Part shown: positions 1-9,854 of the stretch, one piece after another
Position numbering within the stretch: position 1 is the first letter of the stretch
How the letters are laid out: each line of letters starts with the position of its first letter
NCBI RefSeq assembly: GCF_004343505.1
Contig: NZ_SLXU01000001.1
Span: 620,001-684,000, forward strand
Origin: Rhodovulum bhavnagarense
Lineage (GTDB): Bacteria; Pseudomonadota; Alphaproteobacteria; Rhodobacterales; Rhodobacteraceae
Reading direction: 5' to 3'
DNA length: 64,000 nt
The notes under the pieces: model-generated
Databases searched by the model: none
What the model saw: the letters and a program-made list of their open reading frames with translations, nothing else
What the model was told of the DNA's origin: nothing
Made by a program: the position numbers and the translations under genes

Positions 1-1000
1 CCGCGACGGGGCCGATCTTGGGCTGTTCGCAGATCAGCGTCAGGTCCGCGTTCGAGATACGGTAGCCCCGCTCGCCCGCCAGCGCGACTGCGTGTTTCAG
101 GAAGATGTCCGAGGGCGCGCCCTTCCATTGCGGGTCGGAGGGTGGAAAATGCTGGCCGATATCGCCATCCGCCAGCGCGCCATAGATCGCGTCGGTGACC
201 GCGTGCATCCCGACATCGGCATCCGAATGGCCCTTGAGCGCCTTGTCATGCGGCACCTTGATCCCGCACAGGATCACCCCGTCGCCCTCGCAAAAGGCGT
301 GTACGTCGAAACCGTTGCCGGTGCGAATGTCCATGTCTCTCTCCCGCAAGACCCGCGCGGCGCGGGTGAAATCCTCTGGGTGGGTGATCTTGAGGTTGTC
401 CTCATCGCCGCGCACGATTGCCACGTCAAGATGTGCGCCAAGAGCGACCTCCACATCATCGGCTGCACCACCTGTATGGGCGGCGTGAGCGGCGCGGATT
501 GCGCGTAGGTGAAAGCCCTGCGGAGTCTGCGCGCGAAAGAGTCCTTCGCGTGGGTGAGGTGCCACCACAAGGCCCTCCGCGCCGCGCCACAAGGCGTCCG
601 TGACCGGCAGGGCCGGGGCGGCGCCAGGGTGTGTTTCAAGCGCTTCAAGGATGCGATCTATGAGCTGCGGCGAAACAAGCGGCCTTGCGCCGTCATGGAT
701 CAGAACGAGCCCGTCCTCGCCCCGGACAGCGGCAAGCCCCGCCTGAACGGAGGCATCGCGTGTGGCCCCGCCCCTGACCGTGGCGATGTTCAGCCCCAGC
801 CCGGCAATGGCCTCGGCGAAAAGGTCGTCATCCTCGGGGTGCAGCACGGCCACCAGCGCATCGACGCGGGGGTGGGCGGCAAAGGTGGCCAGCGTGCGCG
901 CCAGAACCGCGCGCCCCATGAGAGGCTGATACTGCTTGGGCCTGCTGCCCCCCGCCCGTGTACCGCGCCCGGCGGCGACGATAAGTGCCGTGACCGTCAT
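1..1000 (-). CDS. ispDF: Bifunctional IspD/IspF (MEP pathway), 3' end outside window
   Basis: Reading the minus strand from an ATG at 1000 gives an open frame of 333 codons to the window edge with no stop, so the C-terminus is missing. The N-terminal half is IspD (2-C-methyl-D-erythritol 4-phosphate cytidylyltransferase): the nucleotide-binding start reads [13 protein letters not shown] followed by PKQY, and HDGARPLV is also present. After a short linker at about residue 222 the IspF half begins ([14 protein letters not shown], then [19 protein letters not shown]), with the Asp and His of the metal site. Fusion of the two enzymes is usual in alphaproteobacteria and joins two non-adjacent steps of isoprenoid synthesis. 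It diverges from dusB. Confidence 0.95.
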   Translation of the reverse strand, partial: MTVTALIVAAGRGTRAGGSRPKQYQPLMGRAVLARTLATFAAHPRVDALVAVLHPEDDDLFAEAIAGLGLNIATVRGGATRDASVQAGLAAVRGEDGLVLIHDGARPLVSPQLIDRILEALETHPGAAPALPVTDALWRGAEGLVVAPHPREGLFRAQTPQGFHLRAIRAAHAAHTGGAADDVEVALGAHLDVAIVRGDEDNLKITHPEDFTRAARVLRERDMDIRTGNGFDVHAFCEGDGVILCGIKVPHDKALKGHSDADVGMHAVTDAIYGALADGDIGQHFPPSDPQWKGAPSDIFLKHAVALAGERGYRISNADLTLICEQPKIGPVA

Positions 1001-1086
1001 CCGATGCCCTTCCGCTATTCGCTGGCGTTCTAGGCGGGGGCGGGCTGCGGGGCAATGGGGCAATCTGCCGGGATAGAGTGCTTAAA

Positions 1087-1098
1087 TTTTGCGCAAAA
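1087..1098. promoter_or_regulatory. 12-bp palindrome in the ispDF/dusB divergent region
   Basis: The 187 bp between the ispDF and dusB starts contain the perfect palindrome TTTTGCGCAAAA in a locally AT-rich patch (1081-1110). It is well placed to be an operator or part of a promoter for either gene. No convincing -35/-10 pair can be fixed by eye, and the binding protein is unknown. Confidence 0.35.
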
Positions 1099-1187
1099 CG
1101 ATTTTTCGTCCTGCCCGGCGTCCGCGTGCGATTGCCATTGCGTGCTCGCATTGCTAGATCGGTTGGGTCTGCACAAGGATTAATCAA

Positions 1188-2177
1188 TTGTCCATTCAGG
1201 TGGCAAATATCTCGATAGATCCGCCCGTCCTGCTGGCCCCCATGGCCGGTATTACCGATTTGCCATTCCGGCGATTGGTGGCCGGGTTCGGCGCCGGGCT
1301 TGTCGTTTCCGAAATGGTGGCAAGCCAGGAAATGATTCAGGCCAAGCCGGGTGTGCGCGAGCGTGCCGCGCTGGGGCTGGACGAGGCCAGGACAGCGGTG
1401 CAACTGGCCGGGCGCGATCCCGAATGGATGGCGCGGGCCGCGCGAATGGTCGAGGCGCAGGGTGCGCGGATCATCGACATCAATATGGGCTGTCCGGCGC
1501 GCAAGGTCACCGGGGGTTTCTCCGGCTCGGCCTTGATGCGCGACCCCGACCGGGCGCTTCGCCTGATCGAGGCGGTGGTGAGCGCGGTCTCGGTTCCTGT
1601 CACGCTGAAGACGCGGCTGGGCTGGGACGACGAGATGCGCAACGCCCCCCAGATCGCGGCCCGGGCCGAGGCCGCAGGAGTGCAAATGATCACGATACAC
1701 GGCAGGACCCGCTGCCAGTTCTACAAGGGGCGGTCCGACTGGGGCGCGATCCGCGCGGTCAAAGAGTCGGTCTCGATTCCGGTCGTCGCCAACGGCGACA
1801 TCCTCGATGGGGCTACGGCCGCCAAGGCGCTGGAGCTGTCCCGTGCCGATGGGGTGATGGTCGGGCGGGGGATCAGGGGGCGCCCCTGGCTGTTGGCCCA
1901 GATCGCAGCGGACCTGTCAGGTGCCCCGGTGCCCGAGGCGCCGAGAGGACAGGCATTCGTAGACACGGTTGCGCGCCATTACGAGGATGCGCTGGCCTTT
2001 TACGGAACGGATCTGGGAGTGCGTGTGCTACGCAAACATCTGGGGTGGTACATGGATTCCGCCGATACCCGCTCCGAGCTGCGGCGCTTGGTGCTGACGG
2101 CGCGCGATCCGGGGCGGGTGCTGGCGCTGTTGCCCGAGGCGTTGGCCGGAAATGCCTTTCACAGGGCGGCCGCATGA
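1188..2177 (+). CDS. dusB: tRNA-dihydrouridine synthase (DusB/NifR3)
   Basis: Flavin enzyme of 329 residues that reduces uridine to dihydrouridine in tRNA. Visible motifs are the N-terminal APMAGITDLPFR, INMGCPARKV, VTLKTRLGW, ITIHGRTRCQFYKG (active-site Cys in the MGCPA segment) and the FMN phosphate loop ADGVMVGRGIRGRPW. The start is TTG at 1188, with AAGGA at 1174-1178 about nine bases upstream. The first downstream in-frame ATG is inside the conserved APMAGI motif and would be too short. It is the first gene of the nifR3-ntrB-ntrC order known from Rhodobacter and overlaps ntrB by four bases, so it is probably cotranscribed with the nitrogen regulators. Confidence 0.95.
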   Translation: MSIQVANISIDPPVLLAPMAGITDLPFRRLVAGFGAGLVVSEMVASQEMIQAKPGVRERAALGLDEARTAVQLAGRDPEWMARAARMVEAQGARIIDINMGCPARKVTGGFSGSALMRDPDRALRLIEAVVSAVSVPVTLKTRLGWDDEMRNAPQIAARAEAAGVQMITIHGRTRCQFYKGRSDWGAIRAVKESVSIPVVANGDILDGATAAKALELSRADGVMVGRGIRGRPWLLAQIAADLSGAPVPEAPRGQAFVDTVARHYEDALAFYGTDLGVRVLRKHLGWYMDSADTRSELRRLVLTARDPGRVLALLPEALAGNAFHRAAA

Positions 2178-3247
2178 TGCTGGATCACGATGCCATCTGG
2201 ACCGCGCTGCCCATCCCGGCGCTGCTGCTGGATGCCGGGGACAGGATCGCGGCGATTAACCCGGCGGCCGAACTGTTCATGAATGCGACGATCAAGGCCC
2301 TGCGCGAAGTGCCGGTATTTGACCGGTTGGCAGTGGCCGCTCCATTGGACGAGGCATTCGCGCGGGTGCGCTTGAACCGCGCGCCGCTATTCATAAACGA
2401 TGTGGACGTCAGCGCGGGCACCCGGCCCCCGGTGGAATGCAATATCCAGATCGCGCCGATGAACGACCTGGCCGAACACGTCTTGTTGCTGGTTTCCCCG
2501 CGCGAGATCGCAGGGCGGCTGGGACGCGCGCATTCGGTGAAATCGGCGGCGAAATCCGCGATCGGCATGGCCGAGATGCTGGCCCACGAAATCAAGAACC
2601 CGCTGGCGGGCATTACCGGTGCGGCGCAGCTTTTGTCGATGAACCTGAGCAACGGCGATCTGGAGATGACCGACCTGATCGTGGCTGAAAGCCGCCGAAT
2701 CGTGAAGCTGCTGGAACAGGTCGAACAGTTCGGCAACCTGTGCCCGCCCGCCTGTCGCGCGGTCAATATCCATGACGTTCTGGACCGGGCGCGCAGATCG
2801 GCCGCCGTGGGTTTTGCCGCGAATATGCGCATCGTCGAGGAATATGACCCCTCGTTGCCGTCGACCTGGGCGGATGCAGACCAATTGATGCAGGTCTTTA
2901 CAAATCTCATAAGGAACGCCGCCCAGGCCGCCGGACCCGCGGGCGGGACGATCACCTTGCGCAGCTTTTACGACCTTTCGCTCAGGCTTCGCCATCCCGA
3001 TGGGTCGGGTATGCCTGTGCCGTTGCAGGTCGAGATCGTGGATGACGGTCCCGGCCTGCCGCCCGAGATCGCGGGCGACATTTTCGAGCCCTTCGTTTCG
3101 GGCCGTGAAAACGGCACCGGGCTGGGGCTTGCGCTGGTGTCCAAGATCATCTCCGACCATGGCGGCTGGATCGCAGTGGATTCCGTGCCCGGGCGCACGG
3201 TGTTCCGCGTCTCGTTGCCCGTGGCGCCCAAATCGCAAGAGGACTGA
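2174..3247 (+). CDS. ntrB: Nitrogen regulation sensor kinase NtrB
   Basis: Cytoplasmic histidine kinase/phosphatase of 357 residues that controls NtrC according to nitrogen status, normally through PII. There is an N-terminal PAS-like region (about 1-110), a dimerisation/phosphoacceptor helix with [15 protein letters not shown] (His near residue 140), then N, G1 and G2 boxes of the ATPase domain ([27 protein letters not shown]). No transmembrane segment is seen. The ATG at 2174 overlaps the dusB stop; a second ATG at 2177 follows directly. ntrC begins five bases after the stop. Confidence 0.95.
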   Translation: MMLDHDAIWTALPIPALLLDAGDRIAAINPAAELFMNATIKALREVPVFDRLAVAAPLDEAFARVRLNRAPLFINDVDVSAGTRPPVECNIQIAPMNDLAEHVLLLVSPREIAGRLGRAHSVKSAAKSAIGMAEMLAHEIKNPLAGITGAAQLLSMNLSNGDLEMTDLIVAESRRIVKLLEQVEQFGNLCPPACRAVNIHDVLDRARRSAAVGFAANMRIVEEYDPSLPSTWADADQLMQVFTNLIRNAAQAAGPAGGTITLRSFYDLSLRLRHPDGSGMPVPLQVEIVDDGPGLPPEIAGDIFEPFVSGRENGTGLGLALVSKIISDHGGWIAVDSVPGRTVFRVSLPVAPKSQED

Positions 3248-3252
3248 GCACT

Positions 3253-4626
3253 ATGGACGGAACCGTTCTTGTCGCCGATGATGATCGCACGATCCGCACC
3301 GTTCTGACCCAGGCGCTGACCCGAGCAGGGTGCAGGGTGCATGCCACCAGTTCCCTGACCACCCTTATGCGCTGGGTGGGCGAGGGCAAGGGCGACCTGG
3401 TGATTTCCGATGTCGTCATGCCCGATGGCAACGGGCTGGAAATGCTGCCCAAGATCGCACAGGAACGGCCCGGCCTTCCGGTCATCGTGATCTCGGCGCA
3501 GAATACGATCATGACCGCAATCCAGGCCGCCGAGGCAGAAGCCTATGACTACCTGCCCAAACCATTTGACCTGCCCGACCTTATGAAACGCGCGGGCCGC
3601 GCGCTGGAAACCCGGCGCCGTGCCCCCGGCCCGCGTTCGATTCCCGATCAGCCGCCGAGCGAAAAGGACGACTTGCCGCTGGTGGGCCGCACGCCGCAGA
3701 TGCAGGCTCTCTATCGGCTTGTTGCGCGCGTGATGAATGCGGATCTGCCGGTGTTGATCTGTGGTGAATCCGGCACCGGAAAATCGTTGATCGCCCGCGC
3801 TATCCACGACTTTTCCGACCGCCGTTCGCTGCCCTTCGTGGTGGCCACGGCCCCCGACCTGCAAGGGGTAGACGGACCCTCGGCGCTGGTGGCGCGCGCC
3901 AGGGGGGGGTCGATCCTGTTCGACGAGGTGGCCGATTTCGACGACGAGGCGCAGGGTCGGATCGTTCGCATGATGGACACGTTCGGCGATAGCGCGCCAC
4001 GGGTCATGGCCACCAGCCAAAGCGATTTGACCGCCCTGATGGAGGCCGGCGCCTTCCGCCAGGACCTGTTCTACCGGTTGGGCGGGGTGACGCTTGCCGT
4101 GCCCTCGCTGCGTGAAAGGGTCGAGGATATCCCGCTTTTGGCGGACCATTTCCTTGTCCGCAGCGAACGAGATGGGACCGCGATAAGACGCATTGCACCC
4201 GACGCGATGGATCTGATCCGTGCCTATAGCTGGCCGGGCAATGTGCGCCAGCTGGAGCACACAATCCGCCGGCTTGTCGTGACCAGCCCCGAAGAGGTCA
4301 TTACCCGCGCCGAGGTCGAGACAGTGCTAGGCAACCAGCCCGAGATCGAGCCCCTGGTGGGGGGAGGAAGTGGCGAAAAGCTGTCGGCCTCTGTCGCCAA
4401 GCACCTGCGCCGTTATTTCGATCTGCATGGAGGGGTGTTACCGCCGCCGGGTCTTTACACCCGCATCCTGCGCGAGGTGGAAATGCCGCTGATCGAGATC
4501 GCGCTTGATGCCACCGGCGGTAATCAGGCCAAGTGCGCTGACCTGTTGGGCATCAACCGCAATACCCTGCGCAAGAAGATCAACGATCTTGATATTCGCG
4601 TGACTCGTCGTCGTAAGTTGATGTAG
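3253..4626 (+). CDS. ntrC: Response regulator NtrC, GAFTGA-less
   Basis: Three-domain activator of 457 residues: receiver domain (acidic pocket DDD at 9-11, phosphoacceptor Asp53 in [12 protein letters not shown]), AAA+ domain (Walker A GESGTGKS, Walker [11 protein letters not shown], Arg-rich [12 protein letters not shown]) and a C-terminal Fis-type helix-turn-helix ([20 protein letters not shown]). The AAA+ domain runs from [17 protein letters not shown] straight to [11 protein letters not shown], so the GAFTGA loop used to contact sigma-54 is absent. This matches Rhodobacter capsulatus NtrC, known to activate the housekeeping RNA polymerase holoenzyme. It lies directly behind its kinase gene ntrB. 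Confidence 0.95.
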   Translation: MDGTVLVADDDRTIRTVLTQALTRAGCRVHATSSLTTLMRWVGEGKGDLVISDVVMPDGNGLEMLPKIAQERPGLPVIVISAQNTIMTAIQAAEAEAYDYLPKPFDLPDLMKRAGRALETRRRAPGPRSIPDQPPSEKDDLPLVGRTPQMQALYRLVARVMNADLPVLICGESGTGKSLIARAIHDFSDRRSLPFVVATAPDLQGVDGPSALVARARGGSILFDEVADFDDEAQGRIVRMMDTFGDSAPRVMATSQSDLTALMEAGAFRQDLFYRLGGVTLAVPSLRERVEDIPLLADHFLVRSERDGTAIRRIAPDAMDLIRAYSWPGNVRQLEHTIRRLVVTSPEEVITRAEVETVLGNQPEIEPLVGGGSGEKLSASVAKHLRRYFDLHGGVLPPPGLYTRILREVEMPLIEIALDATGGNQAKCADLLGINRNTLRKKINDLDIRVTRRRKLM

Positions 4627-4639
4627 TTTCGCAACACCC

Positions 4640-7003
4640 GTGGCGCCAGGGCAGCAGTCCCGACCAGCGTCCGGGCAAACGGGACCAGCCGCGCGAACGC
4701 GGCGCAGCGACACGAGGCAGGCCGTGCCAGCCCTGGCGGGGAGATCACGTTTCGAGCGCCTCTTGCAGGCGCGCAAGACACGGCGCGTCGAGAACATGGC
4801 GACGTTGAGCGTCGTCATCCTTGGGCCGCTTCTTGCGCTGGCCACTTTCCTTTTGTTGGGTCCGCTGGGGCAGGGGGCGACCTCGACCGGGTTGCGTGCG
4901 GTCTTGTTGGCGGATCTTGTCTATGCGCTTGTGCTGGCCGCACTGGTCTTTCAGCGCATCGCGCGGATGATCGCGGCCCGCCGCCGCCATTCGGCGGGAT
5001 CGCGGCTGCATCTGCGGTTGACGGGCGTGTTCGCGCTCATCGCGCTTATTCCCACGGTTCTCGTCGCGGTTTTTGCCGGGCTGACGATCAATATCGGTCT
5101 TGAGGGCTGGTTCTCCGAGCGGGTGCGCAACGTTGTCGGGGCTTCCTTGTCCGCTGCCGAAGCTTATGAAGAGGAGCACCGGCGTGACCTGGCCACCGAT
5201 GCCGATGCCTTGGCCGGCTATTTGAACGTGGCACGGCAGGCCACCTTCTTCCTGTCGGATGGCGAGGTGCGCCAGCTTTTGACGCAGGCACAGGGGCGGG
5301 TACAACGTGGCCTTAAAGAGGCCTATGTCATTGACGGGTCGGGAGAGATCGAGGCGCGGGGCGAGCGATCTTATCTCTTTGATTACGAAAAGCCGACTGC
5401 CGATGAGTTGGCCCGCGCAGGGCAGGGTGAGACGGTCATCATCGAGGACTGGGACAATAACGAGTTCCGTGCGCTTATCCAGCTTGCCGCTTATGTGGAC
5501 CGTTACCTTTACGTTTCGCGCAAGGTTGACGGCGAAATCCTGAGCCTGCTGGACGATACGCAGGAATCGGTCCGTCTCTATCATCAGTTAGAGAGCGAAC
5601 GAGGCCGTGTCCTTTTCGAGTTCGGGCTTTTGTACCTCGGCTTTGCCGCGATCCTCATTTTGGCCGCGGTCTGGCTGGGCCTGTGGTTCGCCGAACGTCT
5701 GTCGCGGCCCGTGGGGCGACTGGCAGGCGCAGCACAGCGCGTCGGCGCGGGCGATCTGGACGTGCAGGTGCGCGAGGAGGCTGGCGACGACGAAATCGCG
5801 ATGCTGGGGCGTGTTTTCAACCAGATGATCCGGCAATTGAAGGCGCAGCGCGAGGCGCTTTTGCAGACCAACCGCCAGATAGAGCGGCGGCGGCGGTTGT
5901 TCGACTCGGTCCTGTCCTCTGTCACCGCCGGCGTGATGGGACTGGATGACGAAGGCCGTGTCGAGTTCATGAACCGTTCGGCCCTGACGTTGCTGGAGCT
6001 GGACGAAGGCCGTGACAACGGGCTTGAACTGCAAGCTGTCGTTCCAGAATTCAAAAGCTTGTTCAATAGATTGAGAGCCAGTCCTCGCCTGGTATCCCAA
6101 GAAGAGATAAAGCTGGTGCGCCGCGGCAAGATGGAAAACCTGTTGGTACGCATGGCCCGGCGGCAGCGTTCCGATGGCCGGCTTGAGGGCTACGTTGTGG
6201 CCTTTGACGACGTGACCGATCTCGTCTCTGCACAGCGCATGGCGGCCTGGGGCGACGTGGCCCGCCGCATCGCGCATGAAATCAAGAACCCGCTTACACC
6301 AATCCAGCTATCGGCCGAACGGATCAACCGAAAGTTTCGCAAGCTGGCCGGTGACGAGGCCGCAGCCGTCGAGCAATATACCGACGTTATCATTCGACAA
6401 ACCAATGACTTGCGACGCATTGTTGACGAGTTTTCCAAGTTTGCACGGATGCCCGAACCCGAGCGCAAGCCGGTCGACCTTGTGGCGCTGGTGCGCGATG
6501 CGGTGGTATTGCAGGATAGCGGTCAGCCGGGGGTCACGATCGTCTCTGATCTGCCCGAGGGGCGGCTTGACGCCGAGCTTGATGCGACGATGATCAGCCA
6601 GGCGTTGACAAATCTTATAAAGAACGCAGGCGAAGCAACGGAAACATTTTTTGAAAAAGGTGCGCCGCCAGGTTACGCGCCGCAGATCCGCGTGGCGCTT
6701 GATACCACGGAGGGAGTGGCGCTAATCACGATTGAGGATAACGGCATCGGCCTGCCTGAAGATCGTGCGCGACTGTTCGAACCTTACGTCACGACGCGCG
6801 ACAGTGGCACCGGGTTGGGCCTGCCCATCGTCAAGAAGATCGTCGAGGAACATGGCGGCACGCTGGACCTGCGCGATGCACAGCCCTTTGCCCCCGGCGC
6901 CCATCGTGGCGCGCTTGCCGAGATACGGTTGCCGCTGACGCTTTTGCGCGGTCGTGATCCGGGCGCTGAAATGAACGAGTTGAAAACGGTTTCGGGAGAG
7001 TAA
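4640..7003 (+). CDS. ntrY: Membrane sensor histidine kinase NtrY
   Basis: Kinase of up to 787 residues, partner of NtrX. Three hydrophobic segments lie in the first 140 residues (around LSVVILGPLLALATFLLL, AVLLADLVYALVLAALVF and VFALIALIPTVLVAVFAG), then a periplasmic sensor region rich in acidic residues, then a fourth segment near 315-340 (LLYLGFAAILILAAVWLGL). A HAMP domain (SRPVGRLAGAAQRV), a PAS domain, HEIKNPLTPIQLSAERI and the ATPase boxes NLIKNAGEA and GTGLGLPIVKKI follow. The start is taken as GTG at 4640; ATG at 4796 is a possible shorter start just before the first membrane segment. Only 13 bases separate it from ntrC. Confidence 0.93.
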   Translation: MAPGQQSRPASGQTGPAARTRRSDTRQAVPALAGRSRFERLLQARKTRRVENMATLSVVILGPLLALATFLLLGPLGQGATSTGLRAVLLADLVYALVLAALVFQRIARMIAARRRHSAGSRLHLRLTGVFALIALIPTVLVAVFAGLTINIGLEGWFSERVRNVVGASLSAAEAYEEEHRRDLATDADALAGYLNVARQATFFLSDGEVRQLLTQAQGRVQRGLKEAYVIDGSGEIEARGERSYLFDYEKPTADELARAGQGETVIIEDWDNNEFRALIQLAAYVDRYLYVSRKVDGEILSLLDDTQESVRLYHQLESERGRVLFEFGLLYLGFAAILILAAVWLGLWFAERLSRPVGRLAGAAQRVGAGDLDVQVREEAGDDEIAMLGRVFNQMIRQLKAQREALLQTNRQIERRRRLFDSVLSSVTAGVMGLDDEGRVEFMNRSALTLLELDEGRDNGLELQAVVPEFKSLFNRLRASPRLVSQEEIKLVRRGKMENLLVRMARRQRSDGRLEGYVVAFDDVTDLVSAQRMAAWGDVARRIAHEIKNPLTPIQLSAERINRKFRKLAGDEAAAVEQYTDVIIRQTNDLRRIVDEFSKFARMPEPERKPVDLVALVRDAVVLQDSGQPGVTIVSDLPEGRLDAELDATMISQALTNLIKNAGEATETFFEKGAPPGYAPQIRVALDTTEGVALITIEDNGIGLPEDRARLFEPYVTTRDSGTGLGLPIVKKIVEEHGGTLDLRDAQPFAPGAHRGALAEIRLPLTLLRGRDPGAEMNELKTVSGE

Positions 7004-7006
7004 TTG

Positions 7007-8416
7007 ATGAGTGACATTCTGATCGTGGATGATGAGCGCGATATCCGCGAATTGATTTCCGATATCCTGATCGACGAAGGTTATACGACCCGGCTTGCCG
7101 CCAATTCCGAGGATTGCATGGCGCAGGTCAATGCCGAGCCGCCTGCCCTGATGATCCTCGATATCTGGCTAAAGGACAGCCGGATGGACGGTATCGACAT
7201 CCTGACCGCCACCAAGCGTGACAATCCCGATATCCCGGTGGTCATCATTTCGGGCCATGGCAACATCGAGATCGCGGTCGCCGCGATCAAGCAGGGGGCA
7301 TATGACTTTATCGAGAAACCGTTCAATATCGACCAGTTGCTGGTCGTGATCCGCCGCGCGATGGAGGCGTCACGCCTGCGTCGCGAGAACCAGGAATTGC
7401 GCCGCCGCGACGTGACCCAGGCCGAGATGGTCGGCTCCAGCGCTGCGTTCAAGGCGCTTCGGGCTCAGCTTGACAAGGTAACCAAATCGAATGGCCGGGT
7501 GATGCTGCGCGGGCCGTCGGGATGCGGCAAGGAAGTTGCGGCGCGCTATATCCATGCGGGGTCGAACCGGGCCGGGGGACCATTCGTCGTGGTCAATTCC
7601 GCCTCGATCGAGCCCGACCGCATGGAAGAAGTGCTGTTCGGCCGCGAAAGCCCCGAACGCGGGGTCGAACCGGGCCTTCTGGAACAGGCCCATGGCGGGA
7701 TCATCTATTTCGACGAGATCGCGGATATGCCTCTGGGTACGCAGTCGAAAATCCTGCGTGTTCTGGTAGATCAGCAATTCCAGCGTGCTGGCGGGGCCGA
7801 CAAGGTGCGTGTTGATCTGCGGGTGATTTCCTCGACGACCCGCGATCTGGCTGCTGAAATCACGGCGGGTAATTTCCGCGAGGAGCTTTATCACAGGTTG
7901 AACGTGGTCCCGATCGAGGTGCCCGCGCTGGACGAACGGCGCGAGGATATTCCCGAACTGGCCGCCCATTTCATTCGCGCCTTCAACCGCGACCAGGGTC
8001 TGCCGCTGCGTGCCTTCAGCAGCGAGGCCGCGGCCCTGCTCCAGACGATGGACTGGCCCGGCAATGTGCGCCAACTCAAGAACGTGATAGAACGGGTGCT
8101 GATCCTGGGTGAAGGCAGCGAGCCGATTGCCGCAGGTGAACTGCCGATCCCTGCCGAGGCACCTGCCGAGCAGGGGCGCGTGGTGCTGTCGGGCGGGTTG
8201 GCCACGCTGCCGCTGCGTGAGGCGCGTGAACTGTTCGAGCGCGAATATTTGCTGACCCAGATCAATCGCTTTGGTGGCAATATCTCGCGCACGGCCAGCT
8301 TTGTGGGGATGGAACGCTCTGCATTGCACCGCAAGCTCAAGACTTTGGGCGTGGTGACCTCGGCCAAGACGAATGGTCGGGTGGCCCATGTCGACCCCGA
8401 GGGCGGGGCCGATTGA
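7007..8416 (+). CDS. ntrX: Response regulator NtrX
   Basis: NtrC-family regulator of 469 residues paired with NtrY. Receiver domain with DDE pocket and phosphoacceptor in LMILDIWLKDSRMDG, then AAA+ domain with Walker A GPSGCGKE and Walker B GIIYFDEIADMP, then a Fis-type helix-turn-helix (GGNISRTASFVGMERSALHRKL). The loop position reads LFGRESPERGVEPGLLEQ, so the GAFTGA motif is missing here too. I prefer ATG 7007 over TTG 7004 because GGGAGAG at 6994-7000 is then ideally spaced. In relatives NtrYX affects nitrogen, redox and envelope genes. The gene starts three bases after the ntrY stop. Confidence 0.95.
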   Translation: MSDILIVDDERDIRELISDILIDEGYTTRLAANSEDCMAQVNAEPPALMILDIWLKDSRMDGIDILTATKRDNPDIPVVIISGHGNIEIAVAAIKQGAYDFIEKPFNIDQLLVVIRRAMEASRLRRENQELRRRDVTQAEMVGSSAAFKALRAQLDKVTKSNGRVMLRGPSGCGKEVAARYIHAGSNRAGGPFVVVNSASIEPDRMEEVLFGRESPERGVEPGLLEQAHGGIIYFDEIADMPLGTQSKILRVLVDQQFQRAGGADKVRVDLRVISSTTRDLAAEITAGNFREELYHRLNVVPIEVPALDERREDIPELAAHFIRAFNRDQGLPLRAFSSEAAALLQTMDWPGNVRQLKNVIERVLILGEGSEPIAAGELPIPAEAPAEQGRVVLSGGLATLPLREARELFEREYLLTQINRFGGNISRTASFVGMERSALHRKLKTLGVVTSAKTNGRVAHVDPEGGAD

Positions 8417-8474
8417 CCGGCTATGGGCCATCTGCAATGGATGAGACAGGTCAGCCAAGGGATACGGATCGGGC

Positions 8475-9851
8475 ATGAAAGTCATAATCTGCGGCGCGGG
8501 CCAGGTCGGCTGGCAGATCGCCCGGCACCTCTCGGGTGAAAAGAATGACGTCACGATCGTCGACATGAACGGCGACCTGATCCGGCGGGCGACCGATGCG
8601 CTGGATGTGCAGGGGATCACCGGGCATGCCTCTTACCCCGATGTCTTGGACCGCGCGGGCGCCCGCGATGCCGACATGATCATTGCCGCCACCCATTCCG
8701 ACGAGGTCAACATGGTGACCTGCCAGGTGGCCCATTCGGTCTTTGCGGTGCCGCGCAAGATCGCGCGGCTACGTGCGCAATCCTATCTCACGGCGATCTA
8801 TTCCGACCTCTACCGGCGCGATCACATGCCCATCGACGTGGTTATCAGCCCTGAACGCGAAGTGGCGAATGCGGCGCTTCAACGACTGGCGGCGCCCGCG
8901 ACCTTTGACACCGAGAGTTTTCTCAAGGGGAAGGCTCAGCTTCTGGGGATCACGCTGGAAGAGGATTGCCCGGTTCTCAATACCCCACTGCGTCAGCTTA
9001 GTGAGTTGTTTTCGACGCTGCGCGCGGTGGTGGTCGGTATCCGCCGGGAGGGCACGCTATTCGCCCCCGAGCCGGGCGATCAATTGTTTGCAGACGACCA
9101 AGTCTACGTCTTTTCCCATCTCGATGACGTGAATCGCACGCTGGAAATCTTTGGAAAGTCCACCAAGCGGCAGGAACGGGTGGTCATCATCGGCGGCGGC
9201 AATGTCGGCCTGTCTGTCGCCCAGGCACTGGAACGTCAGGAACACCGCATCCGTGCCAAGGTCATCGAGTATGATCGCCGCCGCGCGGAAATGGCGGCCG
9301 ATGCGCTGGAACGGACCATCGTGCTGAATGGCGACGGGCTGGACATGGCGCTGTTGCAAGAGGCAAATATCGAGCGCGCCGACGCGGTTCTGGCGGTGAC
9401 AGACGATGACAAGACCAACCTCCTGGCCGCGGTACAGGCCAAGATGGCCGGCTGTCCGATGGCGATCTGTCTGGTCAACGAACCTTCTTTGGTGCCGCTG
9501 ATGGGGCCACTGGATGTCGATGCCTATATCAACCCGCGCGCGACCACGGTCAGTTCGATCCTGCGCCATATACGCCACGGGCGCGTGCGCGGCGTTTATT
9601 CCATCGGCGATGCCGAGGCCGAGGTTCTAGAGGCGCAGGTTCTGTCAACCTCGCCCATGTGCGGCAAACGCATTGCGGATATCGACTTTCCCGAGGGGGC
9701 GCTGGTTGGTGCCGTTCAAAAGAACGACAAGGTGATCCGCCCGACCGGCAGCACCCGTATCGAAGAGGGTGACATGATCGCGATATTTGCGCTGGCCGAC
9801 GATGTGCCAGCGGTTGAGCGGCTTCTTCAGGTCTCGATAGATTTCTTCTGA
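8475..9851 (+). CDS. trkA: Trk potassium uptake regulatory subunit TrkA
   Basis: Peripheral cytoplasmic NAD-binding subunit of 458 residues that gates the Trk K+ channel. Two RCK repeats are clear: the first Rossmann fold begins IICGAGQVGWQIARHL and the second near residue 235 begins VIIGGGNVGLSVAQAL, each followed by a C-terminal RCK_C module (DQLFADDQVYVF and TRIEEGDMIAIFA). It sits 58 bases after ntrX and three bases before trkH, so regulator and channel are likely made together. The ntrYX-trkA-hfq order is conserved in alphaproteobacteria. Confidence 0.95.
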   Translation: MKVIICGAGQVGWQIARHLSGEKNDVTIVDMNGDLIRRATDALDVQGITGHASYPDVLDRAGARDADMIIAATHSDEVNMVTCQVAHSVFAVPRKIARLRAQSYLTAIYSDLYRRDHMPIDVVISPEREVANAALQRLAAPATFDTESFLKGKAQLLGITLEEDCPVLNTPLRQLSELFSTLRAVVVGIRREGTLFAPEPGDQLFADDQVYVFSHLDDVNRTLEIFGKSTKRQERVVIIGGGNVGLSVAQALERQEHRIRAKVIEYDRRRAEMAADALERTIVLNGDGLDMALLQEANIERADAVLAVTDDDKTNLLAAVQAKMAGCPMAICLVNEPSLVPLMGPLDVDAYINPRATTVSSILRHIRHGRVRGVYSIGDAEAEVLEAQVLSTSPMCGKRIADIDFPEGALVGAVQKNDKVIRPTGSTRIEEGDMIAIFALADDVPAVERLLQVSIDFF

Positions 9852-9854
9852 CCC

